64,000 nt of DNA from Methanobacteriota archaeon (GTDB taxonomy: Archaea; Thermoplasmatota; Poseidoniia; Poseidoniales; Thalassarchaeaceae): contig WTHQ01000039.1 of NCBI GenBank assembly GCA_011523055.1, positions 1 through 64,000 of the forward strand. The letters run 5' to 3'. This document shows positions 10,201-19,700 of this stretch, in pieces (the first letter of the stretch is position 1; each line of letters starts with the position of its first letter). The notes beneath the pieces were generated by a model. The model was not told the DNA's origin. It saw only the letters and a program-made list of their open reading frames with translations, and made no database searches. The position numbers were made by a program, and so were the translations under genes.

Positions 10201-12616
10201 GGGACCAGTCCCACATGCATGCGCCCCTGTTCGTACCAATGTAGATTCCATCTGCATCACTAGTGGCCTCATAGAACTGGAATGGATCTGGGCCCGATGT
10301 GCTTCTTGGGAAGACCGTCCACGTTGGCTGAAGGTAGTCAGTCCCATCCCAAGAGGCTGCGGCACCCGGATTCCACCACGCCGGGCCCTCAGTTGAGATG
10401 ATTATGTTTCCGTTCACGTCCAAGTGAATGTCGTTGATGTCGTTGTCAGGGAGGGTTCCATCGGCTTCATCCCAAATATGCAACACCTCACCTGTGAATC
10501 GATCGATGATGATGAGGCCAAACCCTTTGAGTCCCATCAGAATCCTGTCATCATTGTCGATGATTGCTAACGGAGCCTCATCTAAATTGTCTACACCAAG
10601 CGACCTCCAGGATGACAATACAAGATTCGATGAAACCTCAATGCGCATCACGCCGGCATCAATCGTGCCGATGTAGAGAATGTCTGATCTGAATGCCATG
10701 GAGGTGAACTCCAGAGAGTCGAGTCCTGATTCTTCATCGAAGAAGGAGTAGTCTGCAAAATCACTAGTATTCCCAATGGCAACTCCGAATTGGGGCATTG
10801 ATACGAACACATTACCACTTGATCGGTCGTAAAGCAATTCGTCAATCGGTGCGAAGTCAGACCCTGATATTGTGCCCAGAAGCGATCCATCAGAGTGGTC
10901 TAGCTGGATGATTCCATGACCTGTGGTTGATGCTAGAACCCCCAGACCATCGATTTGAATGATATCTGTGATTTCTGAATCTATACCATCATTGGAGTAG
11001 TCTGTTACGCCTAGCCATCGTTTTGATTCTTCATCGAAACGGTCGATTTCGCTTCCAAGAGCAATCCAAGCCTGCTTTCCCGTTGGGGATTCCACGACCG
11101 ACACTACCTCTGGTTCCAGTATTGCTGGGCCACTTGCTAGCAATAGCGAGCCGATGACACTCATGTCTGAGAACTTGACGAGCGTTCCAGATCTGTCGGT
11201 TGTTACGATTCCTTGCGGTAAGCTCGGCCAGGAAAAAACCTTCTCGAATCCAGTCAGATTGGCCTGTGATGAGGTTATGTCCCCAGTGAAGGCAAGGGCG
11301 TTTGAGTCATATCTCTGAATCTTCGATTGGGAGACGACATAAGCGTAGTTGTCAATGACAATTAACTTCGATATCTCATTGGCATCGAGCCAATTTGAGG
11401 ATGTCCATGGGCTTAGCCATGTGCCAGACGGGATATGTAAGCGGTCAACCCCCCCATTTCCCGCTATGAGGATTTGATCACCAAGAATGCCAATAGAGTT
11501 CACAACATCAGAAACCGTCGATTGAGAGGTCGAGGGAGAAAAATAGGTAGCGTTTGTCAAAGCTGATGTTGAGTTCTGGCCATGAAGCCTGTCGATCATA
11601 ACGAAGCCGTCTCCTTGAGTCCCAACTAGGAGGCTTTGGTTAGTGGATTGGACTACTGAAATGATTGGGTCATTCATGCCTGTGCAAATATCACCAAATT
11701 GCCAACTATCCATCGGCGCATTTGGGTCCCTCCATGTGATGTGACAACCGTTTGCGATCCAGGTCCTGTTGTCATCGTCCAAGTGGAGGCTCGTTGGTTT
11801 GTTTTCATCCCATTGGAAGGTTGCAGGGCTATTGATATCTTGATCTAGGATGTGAGATGAAATGTAGCCGAAATTGCTCAGATTATGGTAATTTAGAGTA
11901 CCATTCTTGGTCAATGTGATGATTAGGTCCTCCCCTTGAACGGACTGAACCTTAACCGCTGGGATTGATTCGACGTGCGCTATCGGACTCGAGATGGTTT
12001 CATCGATCACCAACATGTCGTTGTCCGCGAGTATGATTGTTCTCCCAGAGGAGGGGTCATAGTCCGAGTCGTGAATAATGAGATCCGGAGAGGAAGCGGA
12101 TAGCCTTGGTGAGGCTGGTCGCAATGCTTCGATTACCATGTCTGTAAGCATAGCTCCGGTTGGGAGCAGTAGGCCAGACTGAGAATTGGAGTATGGATCG
12201 AGGTGATCGTCAAGAACCCCGTCTGGTGAGTAGCCTTGGTTGCATCCGAACCCACCAATGCCCGTTCCATCGAAGATCTCCTGATTTGCATCGACTAACG
12301 TCAGTATCGGGTCTTGAGCACAGATACCCTCGGCGCCATTGACCCCGATCTCAAAAGTCATGTTTTCGATTGATGCACCAGGGGGATGTTCTACCAATGT
12401 AGTGGGCAGTCCAGTTGATTGGGAAGCAACGGTAAGCCAACCAGTGTCAACGCTACCTGAAGTACCCCAGTTCAAGCTACTAGATTCCATTCTACGGGGC
12501 TCGTCGAATAGATCGGATGTTGTCGACCAAGGCATTGAGAACATCAGAAAAACGATGATTATCGATCGCAATGAGGCTCTCCCCCTCCTCACAGCGTAGA
12601 CCTGGTCCCTACCCAT
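4259..12616 (-). CDS. Giant 2785-aa secreted/surface protein: many beta-propeller (Reg_prop-like) repeats, Fn3-like domains, C-terminal TM anchor
   Basis: N-terminal hydrophobic signal (SIIIVFLMFSMPW); repeated 'GLPSN..V..L.....LWVGT..G' blades; several Fn3-like '...PPEPPESLYAEPIGFSGGSLQVEWQPC..D' modules; C-terminal LLGSIIFAVAVLGVAFTF plus charged tail. Confidence 0.88.
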   Translation of the reverse strand: MGRDQVYAVRRGRASLRSIIIVFLMFSMPWSTTSDLFDEPRRMESSSLNWGTSGSVDTGWLTVASQSTGLPTTLVEHPPGASIENMTFEIGVNGAEGICAQDPILTLVDANQEIFDGTGIGGFGCNQGYSPDGVLDDHLDPYSNSQSGLLLPTGAMLTDMVIEALRPASPRLSASSPDLIIHDSDYDPSSGRTIILADNDMLVIDETISSPIAHVESIPAVKVQSVQGEDLIITLTKNGTLNYHNLSNFGYISSHILDQDINSPATFQWDENKPTSLHLDDDNRTWIANGCHITWRDPNAPMDSWQFGDICTGMNDPIISVVQSTNQSLLVGTQGDGFVMIDRLHGQNSTSALTNATYFSPSTSQSTVSDVVNSIGILGDQILIAGNGGVDRLHIPSGTWLSPWTSSNWLDANEISKLIVIDNYAYVVSQSKIQRYDSNALAFTGDITSSQANLTGFEKVFSWPSLPQGIVTTDRSGTLVKFSDMSVIGSLLLASGPAILEPEVVSVVESPTGKQAWIALGSEIDRFDEESKRWLGVTDYSNDGIDSEITDIIQIDGLGVLASTTGHGIIQLDHSDGSLLGTISGSDFAPIDELLYDRSSGNVFVSMPQFGVAIGNTSDFADYSFFDEESGLDSLEFTSMAFRSDILYIGTIDAGVMRIEVSSNLVLSSWRSLGVDNLDEAPLAIIDNDDRILMGLKGFGLIIIDRFTGEVLHIWDEADGTLPDNDINDIHLDVNGNIIISTEGPAWWNPGAAASWDGTDYLQPTWTVFPRSTSGPDPFQFYEATSDADGIYIGTNRGACMWDWSLNGPDCWSSDDGLPSRFVNTVAMLEANRLYAGTSEGVGIIDTSTGTLVDVWTAAADSDQTDIVVVGSVAYLGVQGVGIARYDLNTETWLSTWDASSGLISNDLITLLEEGEAPGTIWAGGYFGLVNIDTTTGQLNTDWNLGPNSGGPTLPYEPPLDVIVHNGVLYYQQVVPSQPWQTRDSITRIDLQNNTTLAQIDTTDSLGYQGQIRGMHIVQDHLWIGVVGVQGWGGSEPGDIARWNTTSADWADSIGSYGSVQRVNAQFMGDCFPSTSAGCELWVAYGDSILRRYNATDMTLLGSWDNVPGPIRGIESLGNTYLFGSMDGILRWDANNSTFLTPWTPGAGLPSNVAGRVYSMRVIGEDLWVGTFQGGNIDISLYNQSQDSWDVTPYTDLGGYAYPADIEICRDIVHVAFGRLQWWQGGYVARYDYADSDGNGVTGEWIGSWEDGSGLDDPDPRAVTCDESHPMLYTGYDSDNVGASRYDYSSDTLLTPITPSDGISAEPVFPGGILYDNGILLMSHVDEGGISRIETSGSSISTGNVFGVGMDGSSIVRAPPESDFAYAIGRSGETSGVNRVDRLDSTGLIEGGFDELLILPSGDVVEYASDGSNVWVAIGTSNQGNFQSSSGYARTIIEGSVDQNGNVSWVDSFDFNDDIVEDIVLDGNTLWISTTYRGLISLDVTTKQIRTHPGSVHNSLDGMYIQGGDLYTGLTSVFDAASGFQSLDMSSRIWEEPELLASLPSNTIGDFMRIGNITLVSTSVGIGRFDEATQEWLDPITTFDGLPPNSDQIELVTNNMTADKIIVSSPNGLSFIQNMTGNATVERVVSQSDGLISSNIADILIAPAKSRNITLPDGTTQELYQPRVLIASHPGTGASRPWVSSWSIDDQEIFRDYPLDMLPSNSVTALAVDVWGVHVATDTGPLHHYNFSSYSMEIGLQAASSQSWPISIMESDGSRLVAAGSGFNVIGVMDHQSRAYEPALGSSINDIALYGDTLILATDSGTLAYRPYWALERIYQDEYARAENLDLTFLGQTTDITDAARPGNQITLPSNIQITDSPLQLQAQNFGSIPFSWHPAVFTSTTSSQPIWSVVSTLNYSGTWNLTTQAGLQQLLQMAVDNAGSPSTANWEFALSPPDSGTIKIRITYDWVRQEIPTQITYFDDRPRDGGDGLVLNWDMAVDPSFMSYDVFVWHNTTGWSTQFVETSDFSLTVPIASLSDVQSLGTSVEEAYFSDGIGRIQPGQEYYAAVAIRYPDGSLGPMSVYDGSAMSIDNVPEPPESLYAEPIGFSGGSLQVEWQPCTDLDRHSTRLWYSTVEIDDVEAIQTYFDIPLSLGNQTIVDVPRSTPIWLAASCIDTAGQYERHNPALFGPVVAAGGLDDSIPPARVSGVAAADLPFDDGGYLEVTWTPNNEEDCVLYTIYALPASGFSPPTSAEGWPVVEVVPGCDNSSAIIGGVGGTQLQNGVRYWVAVVAQDDWGNADPNNVLPDDATPFDNLAEDGPEPARLQDVVAFDHPSDDGTSIDVIWGRSEAPDFSFYTIWVSEHPLEDVSTMWFFCSEEPESCGLRTIQQRQIGGSANLEIEISEALYGSTLTDSTSRGITPEIPLYVAVTVHDIEGNVHLNDLVTALVLPQSNLEDTTPPDRLPAPELIDRDPDHGDGMFVVFNPSESADVSTYELYAVPDSPFLLSNLGSLTPSLILPRDWVGPALVELSTGPGGMTELAPDLRYFVAIVARDSNGNAWTTELQFNDIVLKDELGLDPCPACPDVAGLTAAWNPSGSRILLSWAESDDQDVIGYHVFASQTPFSDVRDASVIALDRTNNEYGFDSIDEQALDRDANHYVEVVSFDGEKFTYRASPILVLPWTEQTGTTDPEASEGSSLVDRLVSGDLNILLGSIIFAVAVLGVAFTFRSSRGANDELWDISTREVEIDAMFDREIQEGLKLDEAEREPVKSPDVVTPAPKPGGMTSSDDYLDDLAKDLEDFF

Positions 12617-12730
12617 TGAGGCGGGTTCGATCTAGATTCCATTATTAAGAAGATGTGTTGATGTTCGTGAAGCGTCGTAGGACTGTAATCCGCTGTAAAA
12701 CCGAATGTAGGATAGGATAGCATCATAGCG

Positions 12731-15046
12731 ATGAAGGCGTCAGGTTTCAGTCGGTGGGCTGGGATGACAGACGATCAGTTGCGGAAAGAGGCCTTGGATT
12801 ACCATGAGTTGCCTTCCCCTGGGAAGATGGCCACGAAACCGACTAAACCACACTCTACTGCACATGAGTTGGCGTTGGCATACTCCCCTGGAGTGGCATA
12901 TCCGTGTCTGGAAATAGAGAAAGATCGGAATCTTGCCTTTTCATATACGTCGAAAGGAAATCTGGTTGGGGTTGTAAGTAACGGGACCGCTGTTTTAGGC
13001 CTTGGGAACATTGGCCCCCTCGCTGGCAAGCCTGTAATGGAGGGCAAGGCGCTGTTGTTCAAATCATTCGCGGATATTGATGTGTTCGACATTGAGGTGG
13101 ATAGGACTGGAGTGGAAGGTTTTGTCGAGGCAGTCAAGGCTATTTCTCCCACTTTCGGCGGAATTAATCTCGAAGACATAAAGTCGCCCGAATGCTTTGA
13201 GATTGAAAAAAGACTGAAAGAAGAACTGGACATTCCCGTGATGCATGACGATCAGCATGGAACGGCAATAATAAGCGGTGCTGCACTGATCAATGGGTTA
13301 GAAGTTGTTGACAAGAAAATAGGCGACGTGACCGTGGTGATTTCTGGTGCAGGGGCTTCAGCCATATCTTGTGCGAGGCATTACGTCAGGCTTGGTGTTG
13401 ATAGAAGTCGAATACTCATGTGTGACTCCAAGGGTCTCCTGACCAAGAAAAGGGGGGATGATGGGGAGTTGAATGAGTATAAGATGGAGTTCGCACGGGA
13501 CTTGCCTGAAAGTTCACTTGGAGAATTATTGGAAGGTGCTGATGTATTCCTCGGATTGTCGAAGGGCGGTCTGGTAGATGGAGACATGGTTGCTACAATG
13601 GCAAACAAACCTTTGATCTTCGCTTTGGCAAATCCAGATCCTGAGATTCTCCCTGAGGAGGTTCGAGCCGTTAGGGACGATGCTGTGATAGCGACGGGAA
13701 GAAGCGATTATCCAAATCAGATCAACAACGTCCTCGGTTTCCCCTACATCTTCAGGGGAGCATTGGACGTAAGGGCTACAAGCATCACTGAAAATATGAA
13801 GATGGCCGCCACGATGGCCCTATCGGAACTTGCTAAGGAGACCGTTCCTGATGATGTTGTTGAGGCTTACGACGGTGCCAGGATTCAATACGGCCCGGAT
13901 TACCTAATCCCAAAACCATTCGATGCAAGAGTCCTGATTTGGGAGGCCTCGGCGGTTGCAGAGGCTGCGGTGAATGATGGGGTCGCACGGATTGAAAGTG
14001 GATCATTTGATGTCAAAAAATATAGAGAAGAGCTGGAGAATAGGTTGGGACTTACCAGATCAGTAATGAGGTCAGTAATCAACAGAGCTATCTCTAACCC
14101 ACAGAGAATTGTTTTTTCAGAGGGAGAGGACGAGACAATAATCAAAGCGGCAGCTCAATGTGCCCGAGAGGGCATTTGCAAGCCCATCCTGCTTGGACAA
14201 GTGAGGAGGATCAAAGCTGCAATCAGTGATCTAGCCCTAGATTTTGATTGTGAGATAATTGACCCGAGGTATGATGCAAGAAGGAGGGGCGAATATGCTG
14301 AAGAGTTGCACGAGATAAGGGGAAGAAGGGGAATAAGTAAGTCAGATGCTGTCGAGTTGCTCAAGCAATCGACATGGTTCGCCCCAATGATGGTCCGAAA
14401 GGGAGGCGCAGATGGTTACCTAGGCGGAGTGAGTCACAATTATCCAGACATCGTCAAGCCCTGCTTGAAGATAATCGGAACGTCAGAAGACGCCCATCGA
14501 GTCGTTGGATCGTACATGATGACGGTTGGGGGGCAGGTGATGTTCATTGCTGATGCTACGATCAACATCAATCCCGATGCTCGAACACTTGCGGAGATCG
14601 CAGTTAGGACGGCCAGAGTGGCTAAAAGATTTGGAGTTAAACCCAAGGTTGCAATGCTTTCATTTTCCAACTTTGGCTCCAGTGGGGAGCTAAGGACGAC
14701 GAGGATTGAGGACTCCATAAAAATGGCAAGAGAAATAGACCCTGAAATCATCATTGACGGTCCGATGCAAGCAGACACCGCTTTGGTTCCAGAGCAACAG
14801 AAAGACTATCCATTCATGACCTTCGAAGGGCCCGCAAACGTTCTGATTTGTCCTAGTTTGGCATCTGCAAACATAGCATACAAATTACTCCAGAGGTTAG
14901 CAGGAGCGGAAATGACGGGACCCATACTCGATGGATTAGCTCGTCCAGCTCATGTACTCCAACGCGGTGACAGTGTCAGGGAAGTGGTCCACATGGCTGC
15001 GATATGCTCAGTCGATGCACAGAGAATGGCCACTCAGAGGCTCTGA
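12731..15046 (+). CDS. maeB: NADP-dependent malic enzyme with C-terminal phosphotransacetylase-like domain (MaeB type)
   Basis: Malic enzyme motifs ([39 protein letters not shown]) plus PTA-like C-terminus ([26 protein letters not shown]). Confidence 0.92.
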   Translation: MKASGFSRWAGMTDDQLRKEALDYHELPSPGKMATKPTKPHSTAHELALAYSPGVAYPCLEIEKDRNLAFSYTSKGNLVGVVSNGTAVLGLGNIGPLAGKPVMEGKALLFKSFADIDVFDIEVDRTGVEGFVEAVKAISPTFGGINLEDIKSPECFEIEKRLKEELDIPVMHDDQHGTAIISGAALINGLEVVDKKIGDVTVVISGAGASAISCARHYVRLGVDRSRILMCDSKGLLTKKRGDDGELNEYKMEFARDLPESSLGELLEGADVFLGLSKGGLVDGDMVATMANKPLIFALANPDPEILPEEVRAVRDDAVIATGRSDYPNQINNVLGFPYIFRGALDVRATSITENMKMAATMALSELAKETVPDDVVEAYDGARIQYGPDYLIPKPFDARVLIWEASAVAEAAVNDGVARIESGSFDVKKYREELENRLGLTRSVMRSVINRAISNPQRIVFSEGEDETIIKAAAQCAREGICKPILLGQVRRIKAAISDLALDFDCEIIDPRYDARRRGEYAEELHEIRGRRGISKSDAVELLKQSTWFAPMMVRKGGADGYLGGVSHNYPDIVKPCLKIIGTSEDAHRVVGSYMMTVGGQVMFIADATININPDARTLAEIAVRTARVAKRFGVKPKVAMLSFSNFGSSGELRTTRIEDSIKMAREIDPEIIIDGPMQADTALVPEQQKDYPFMTFEGPANVLICPSLASANIAYKLLQRLAGAEMTGPILDGLARPAHVLQRGDSVREVVHMAAICSVDAQRMATQRL

Positions 15047-16662
15047 GTTTCGTGAATCATTGGTGCAGCTGCGATTACTTCGTCACTGCAGCCTTCGATG
15101 AAACTCTCGAAGTTCTCATTGAACATCTGGACGAGCAGGTTGGCCACATTGTCGTATCGATTTACGTCAGACCATGTAGACCGAGGTTGGAGTATTTCTG
15201 ATGGCACTCCATCGCAGGTCACAGGAATTTTGAATCCGAATCTTTCGTCTGTTACGTACACGACGTCATCTAAGGACCCTGAAAGGGCGGCGTTCAACAA
15301 TGCACGTGTCCAGCTTATCCTGATTCGACTGCTCTCTCCATAGCCTCCGGCGATCCATCCAGTGTTGATCAACCAGCATGATGCGTTGTGATCTGCAATC
15401 TTCTTGCTGAGGAGATTAGCGTATTCACTCGGGTGACGTGGCATGAACGGAGCTCCGAAACAGGCGGAGAAGGTTGCCATCGGCTCGGTCACCCCAACCT
15501 CTGTCCCTGCCACCTTAGCAGTGTAGCCAGAGATGAAGTGATAAGCTGCCTGAGCGGGGGACAATCTCGAGATCGGGGGCAGGACCCCAAAGGCATCACA
15601 GGTTAGGAATACCACATTGTCTGGATGTCCAGCCGTTGAGTCATCTGTTCGATTCTCAATCGATTCGATGGGGTAAGAGGCCCTTGTATTCTGAGTGAGG
15701 GTTGAGTCATGGAAGTTGGGTATCCCATCTGCATCAAGAATTACATTCTCAAGAATCGTTGATTCCATCTTAGTCGTTGCATAGATCGCTGGCTCATCTT
15801 CCTCAGAAAGTCCAATCATCTTCGCATAACAACCCCCCTCGAAATTGAATATGCCTTGGTCTGACCAACCATGCTCATCATCACCGACCAATGCCCTTCC
15901 TGGATCCGCGGAGAGTGTGGTCTTCCCTGTTCCTGAAAGACCGAAAAACAGGGCAGACGATTTGTCCGTTGTATTGGCGGAGCAATGCATCGGAAGAAGT
16001 CCGCGTGCAGGTAGGATGTGATTCATAATGGTAAAAATCGACTTCTTTATTTCCCCTGCATACCGAGTTCCACCTATCAGAACTAGCCCCTTCGAAAGGG
16101 AGATAACGACGAAGGCTTCTGAGTTGACACCATATTCCTTCGGGTCAACCGTGAGGGATGGTGCGTGCAGTATTGTGAATTCAGGGATGTGCCCAAACAA
16201 AGAATCTCTGTCGGATCGAACAAACATATTGTGCATGAATGCTGAATGCCAGGCACTCTCACTGACCAGTCTGACGGGCATAGAGTGAGACTTGTCAGCA
16301 CCACAGTGCATGTCCTTGACAAATAGCGTGGCAGAGGAATTCAGATGGCCCTGGATTGTTTGGAGTAAATCTTCGAAGACTGCTTCGGAGATTGGACGGT
16401 TGACTTCGCTCCAGTGGACTTCCGAGGCAAGTCCGGGCTCGTCAACTATAAATCGATCATTTGGTGACCTCCCAGTACGGTTGCCAGTGGTGGCAAGCAG
16501 TGCTCCATGGGCCGTTCTTGTTGCCTCTCCTCGTTGAACCGCAAGTTCCCTGAGCTCCTCTCCTGTCAGGTTCCAGTATACTGATCCACTGGGATCGAGT
16601 CCGTGAGTCCCCAGAGGTGTCTTGTAAACAGTTGCAGCGTTGGACGGGGTCTGTTCGACCAT
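15034..16662 (-). CDS. pckA: Phosphoenolpyruvate carboxykinase (ATP)
   Basis: GLSGTGKTTLSADPGRALVGDDEHGWSDQGIFNFEGGCYAK; LIGGTRYAGEIKKSIF; NTRASYPIE; VFLTCDAFGVLPPISRL. Confidence 0.95.
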   Translation of the reverse strand: MVEQTPSNAATVYKTPLGTHGLDPSGSVYWNLTGEELRELAVQRGEATRTAHGALLATTGNRTGRSPNDRFIVDEPGLASEVHWSEVNRPISEAVFEDLLQTIQGHLNSSATLFVKDMHCGADKSHSMPVRLVSESAWHSAFMHNMFVRSDRDSLFGHIPEFTILHAPSLTVDPKEYGVNSEAFVVISLSKGLVLIGGTRYAGEIKKSIFTIMNHILPARGLLPMHCSANTTDKSSALFFGLSGTGKTTLSADPGRALVGDDEHGWSDQGIFNFEGGCYAKMIGLSEEDEPAIYATTKMESTILENVILDADGIPNFHDSTLTQNTRASYPIESIENRTDDSTAGHPDNVVFLTCDAFGVLPPISRLSPAQAAYHFISGYTAKVAGTEVGVTEPMATFSACFGAPFMPRHPSEYANLLSKKIADHNASCWLINTGWIAGGYGESSRIRISWTRALLNAALSGSLDDVVYVTDERFGFKIPVTCDGVPSEILQPRSTWSDVNRYDNVANLLVQMFNENFESFIEGCSDEVIAAAPMIHETQSL

Positions 16663-16761
16663 GCACTAACGAAATGAAACCGGAATATGAAAGATTGTGA
16701 TGGCCTCACCATAACCGTCATTTGCGAACCTTTCATCTTCTTGTCCAATCAGGAGGGGATA

Positions 16762-19700
16762 ATGACGGAGGACGAGGATGCTATCCTTCGAAGAAAAAAA
16801 TTTGACTCCGAAGGCTTGCTGGAACTTCGAAGCGAAGTTGGTTATCAAGCGGTTAAGGATGGTGACGGGGGAATAAAGGCGGGATACGACGAGGCTGTTG
16901 GCTCGTTACCAGAAATCTTCGTAGAAGATGGCGGAGATGGCGATCCCAAATCCATGAGGCTAGTTGAAGATTCTGAGCGAAGGGTAAACTGGATTCTTCT
17001 CTCGGTTATGGTCATAGCCTACAGCGTGCTCAGTCTCCTGGTTGGAATTGAGTTTGAGGCTGAGATTGCAATACCCACACTCCTGGTACTTTCCATTGTC
17101 GGGCTGATCCTGGGGGAGAGGTGGATAAAGAATGGTGATCTGCACCTCCTGGGCATCGCATGGGTCATTATTTCCATGAAGGTGCTTTACGGGGCATCGC
17201 TTGAGTTGGGCAACTGGCATCTTGGGGGTTTGCTCCCCTTGGACGCCGAGGGGGTCGGAATAGTCCTATGTGGGTTGGTTCTGTTCAATGTAATCCTATC
17301 CTACAGGTACGATAGTGATGCGGTCGCCGCTCAGGCCACACTTGTCCTACTCGCAGTGGGCTCAACCGCAGGGTCTGTTGCGGGGGAAGACGGAGTCATC
17401 ATCATGCTCTTGATTTCGATATTCCTTCTTCACGCCATTGCGATTCACAAATCCTCTGGTAACCTAGCATCTCTGGGGATCGCGTCTTCCAACATTTGGT
17501 TTGGAATGCACGTGGTAACGGGGGGCTTTGAGTTGGGGTCATTGAACGTCGTGGCCTTGCAGAATCCCCTCAAGTTGTTCATCGCTATTGCCATGGTAAA
17601 CGTTGCGAATGCATACGTTGCGACAAGATTCGCTACATCGAAAAATTGGTTCTCAGACGGACTAGAGGCGTTGGGGATAGGGAAACCGGGGCTTTGGGGA
17701 GTTTCCGTAATCCTGTCTATGTTGGGGGCTTTATTGGTTATTGGATCGGTTCGAGAAGAGATCTCGTTCGCTTTCTCAATCATTGTCTTGCTAGCAGTAT
17801 GTTATTTCTCGTCATACTTGGTTGTACGGAAATCTCCGAGAACAGAGGTATTCACGATCGCAGGAACGGCCATTACTCTGCTTTTGTTCGGAGTCATTCT
17901 GATTGAAACAGAAATTATTCAGGTCACACTGGATCCTTACTGGATATTTTCTGCCGGTGGTGCTATGTCACTGGGTTTGTTACTGATAAGGCACCAAGGC
18001 ATAGTCAGCGACACAGTCCTTTGGACGGGCTCCATTGGGGCCACGTGTTTGATTCTGGTAATGACCCCATTGGAGGGATCTAACAGCGATAGGGCCCTGC
18101 TCTTGATATTCGCTCTCTCATTTCTGCATCTCCTAGGTGGATACTTCTCGATCAAGAGGAGATCTGCCTCGCTGGCTGGTGTGGCAGTTCTGACCCCATG
18201 GCTCTGGCCATTAGTGTTGATTATATTCAATGAGGTGCTTATGACTCTCTCAGCACGGGGTGGGAGTACAGGTATCACCCGCTTCGATTCGATCGGATTG
18301 GATTTGGAAGGATTCATGATTTATCTTGTCCTAAATTCGATCTTTGGAGCTTGGATGTGCTCGTCTTTCGGTCAAGCATCACTGAACATTTCCTCGGGGT
18401 TAGTCGGATCATCAGAGATGTCCTCCGCACTCAAGCAGGCTGAGGCATTCAATCTCTGGAATCTTGCGTTGTGGATTCCATTGTTGGCCACAATTGTTCT
18501 AACGCTCGATGGGCAACTAAGCGGAGTGGATGGGGCGTTTGTATTTGGTAGCGTCTCTTTGGTACATTCGTCTTCCTCAGTAATTGGAATACGCAAGACT
18601 TCCACAACCTCGGTCCCAATATTGATTGGAGTAGGGGGGGTTCTCCTTCAGTGGGTCGGGGGAGATTCTTCGATCATTGTAATCTTGATCGGGGCCTCAG
18701 TATTCCTCCCGGTCTCGATTGGCAGTTGGAATCCGAAAGAGGATTGGATCAGCGTGGCTATACAAACCGGGCCGGTCTTGATGCTACTCCCCAGAGCAGG
18801 AGGTGGTCTGAGCACCTCGGTACCATGGCTCCCCGATCCAGCACAGTGTGTGATTGCCATCGCCACAATCTCAGTAATTGTGGGGGCGATCAGAACGAAA
18901 TTGCAGCAGAATATCCTCCCCCTGTCGACGGCCTCGATCTCACACTCGACTATTGTTTGCATGCTATCCATTGTTGATGGCAGAAGCGAGATCTTCTGGA
19001 TCTCGATACTACTCTTCGCCTTCAATTCTATTTGGTTCGTGACTAGAGGTGAGATACTCAGAGAGCTACGATCGTCCGCTGAAAAATCCAAACGAAGGCA
19101 AGAAGTGAATGATCTAGAGGTTAGGGGGGTCCAGCAAGGGGTCCACATGCCGGCTGTCGAGAGACACAAAGCCTCGAGTGATTCAACGAGCATCGGAGAG
19201 GCATATGTGGAAGAAGTTAGACATTATCCTGTGCTTGCGATCGTTGTCATTATCATAACGTCAGCTGCGCTGAGCCTGTACTCACTGATTCGTGGACCGG
19301 AGCCACTCTTAGTCATGGCAATCGGTGTGTTTCTGGCAACCATCATTACTCTGGAGGCTGATAGATCCCGTCGAATTGAGGTACGAATTGCTAGCACACT
19401 CGGCTCCGAGATAACTCATTCGTTTGCAGTCGTTGGAGTGTGTTGTGCAGTTGTATTGGGCCACATGAGCCCTTCATCGTCAGTAACTGATCTCACAGAC
19501 TTTGGGATGGCTATTGCCGTTGTGCTCGTCCTTGGTGCCGCCAGGCTTGCTAGTGGCGAGAGGGGGTTTGATTCCAGGAGGTCCCTGGTTAACTGGGTAG
19601 TTTTCCCACTGCTCGCCACAAGATTGGCTGGATTTGTCGTGATTGGGTCTCTACCGGCTCCGCTGAGTGTCGATCCTTTTGACGGCTCACTTGTTACGTG

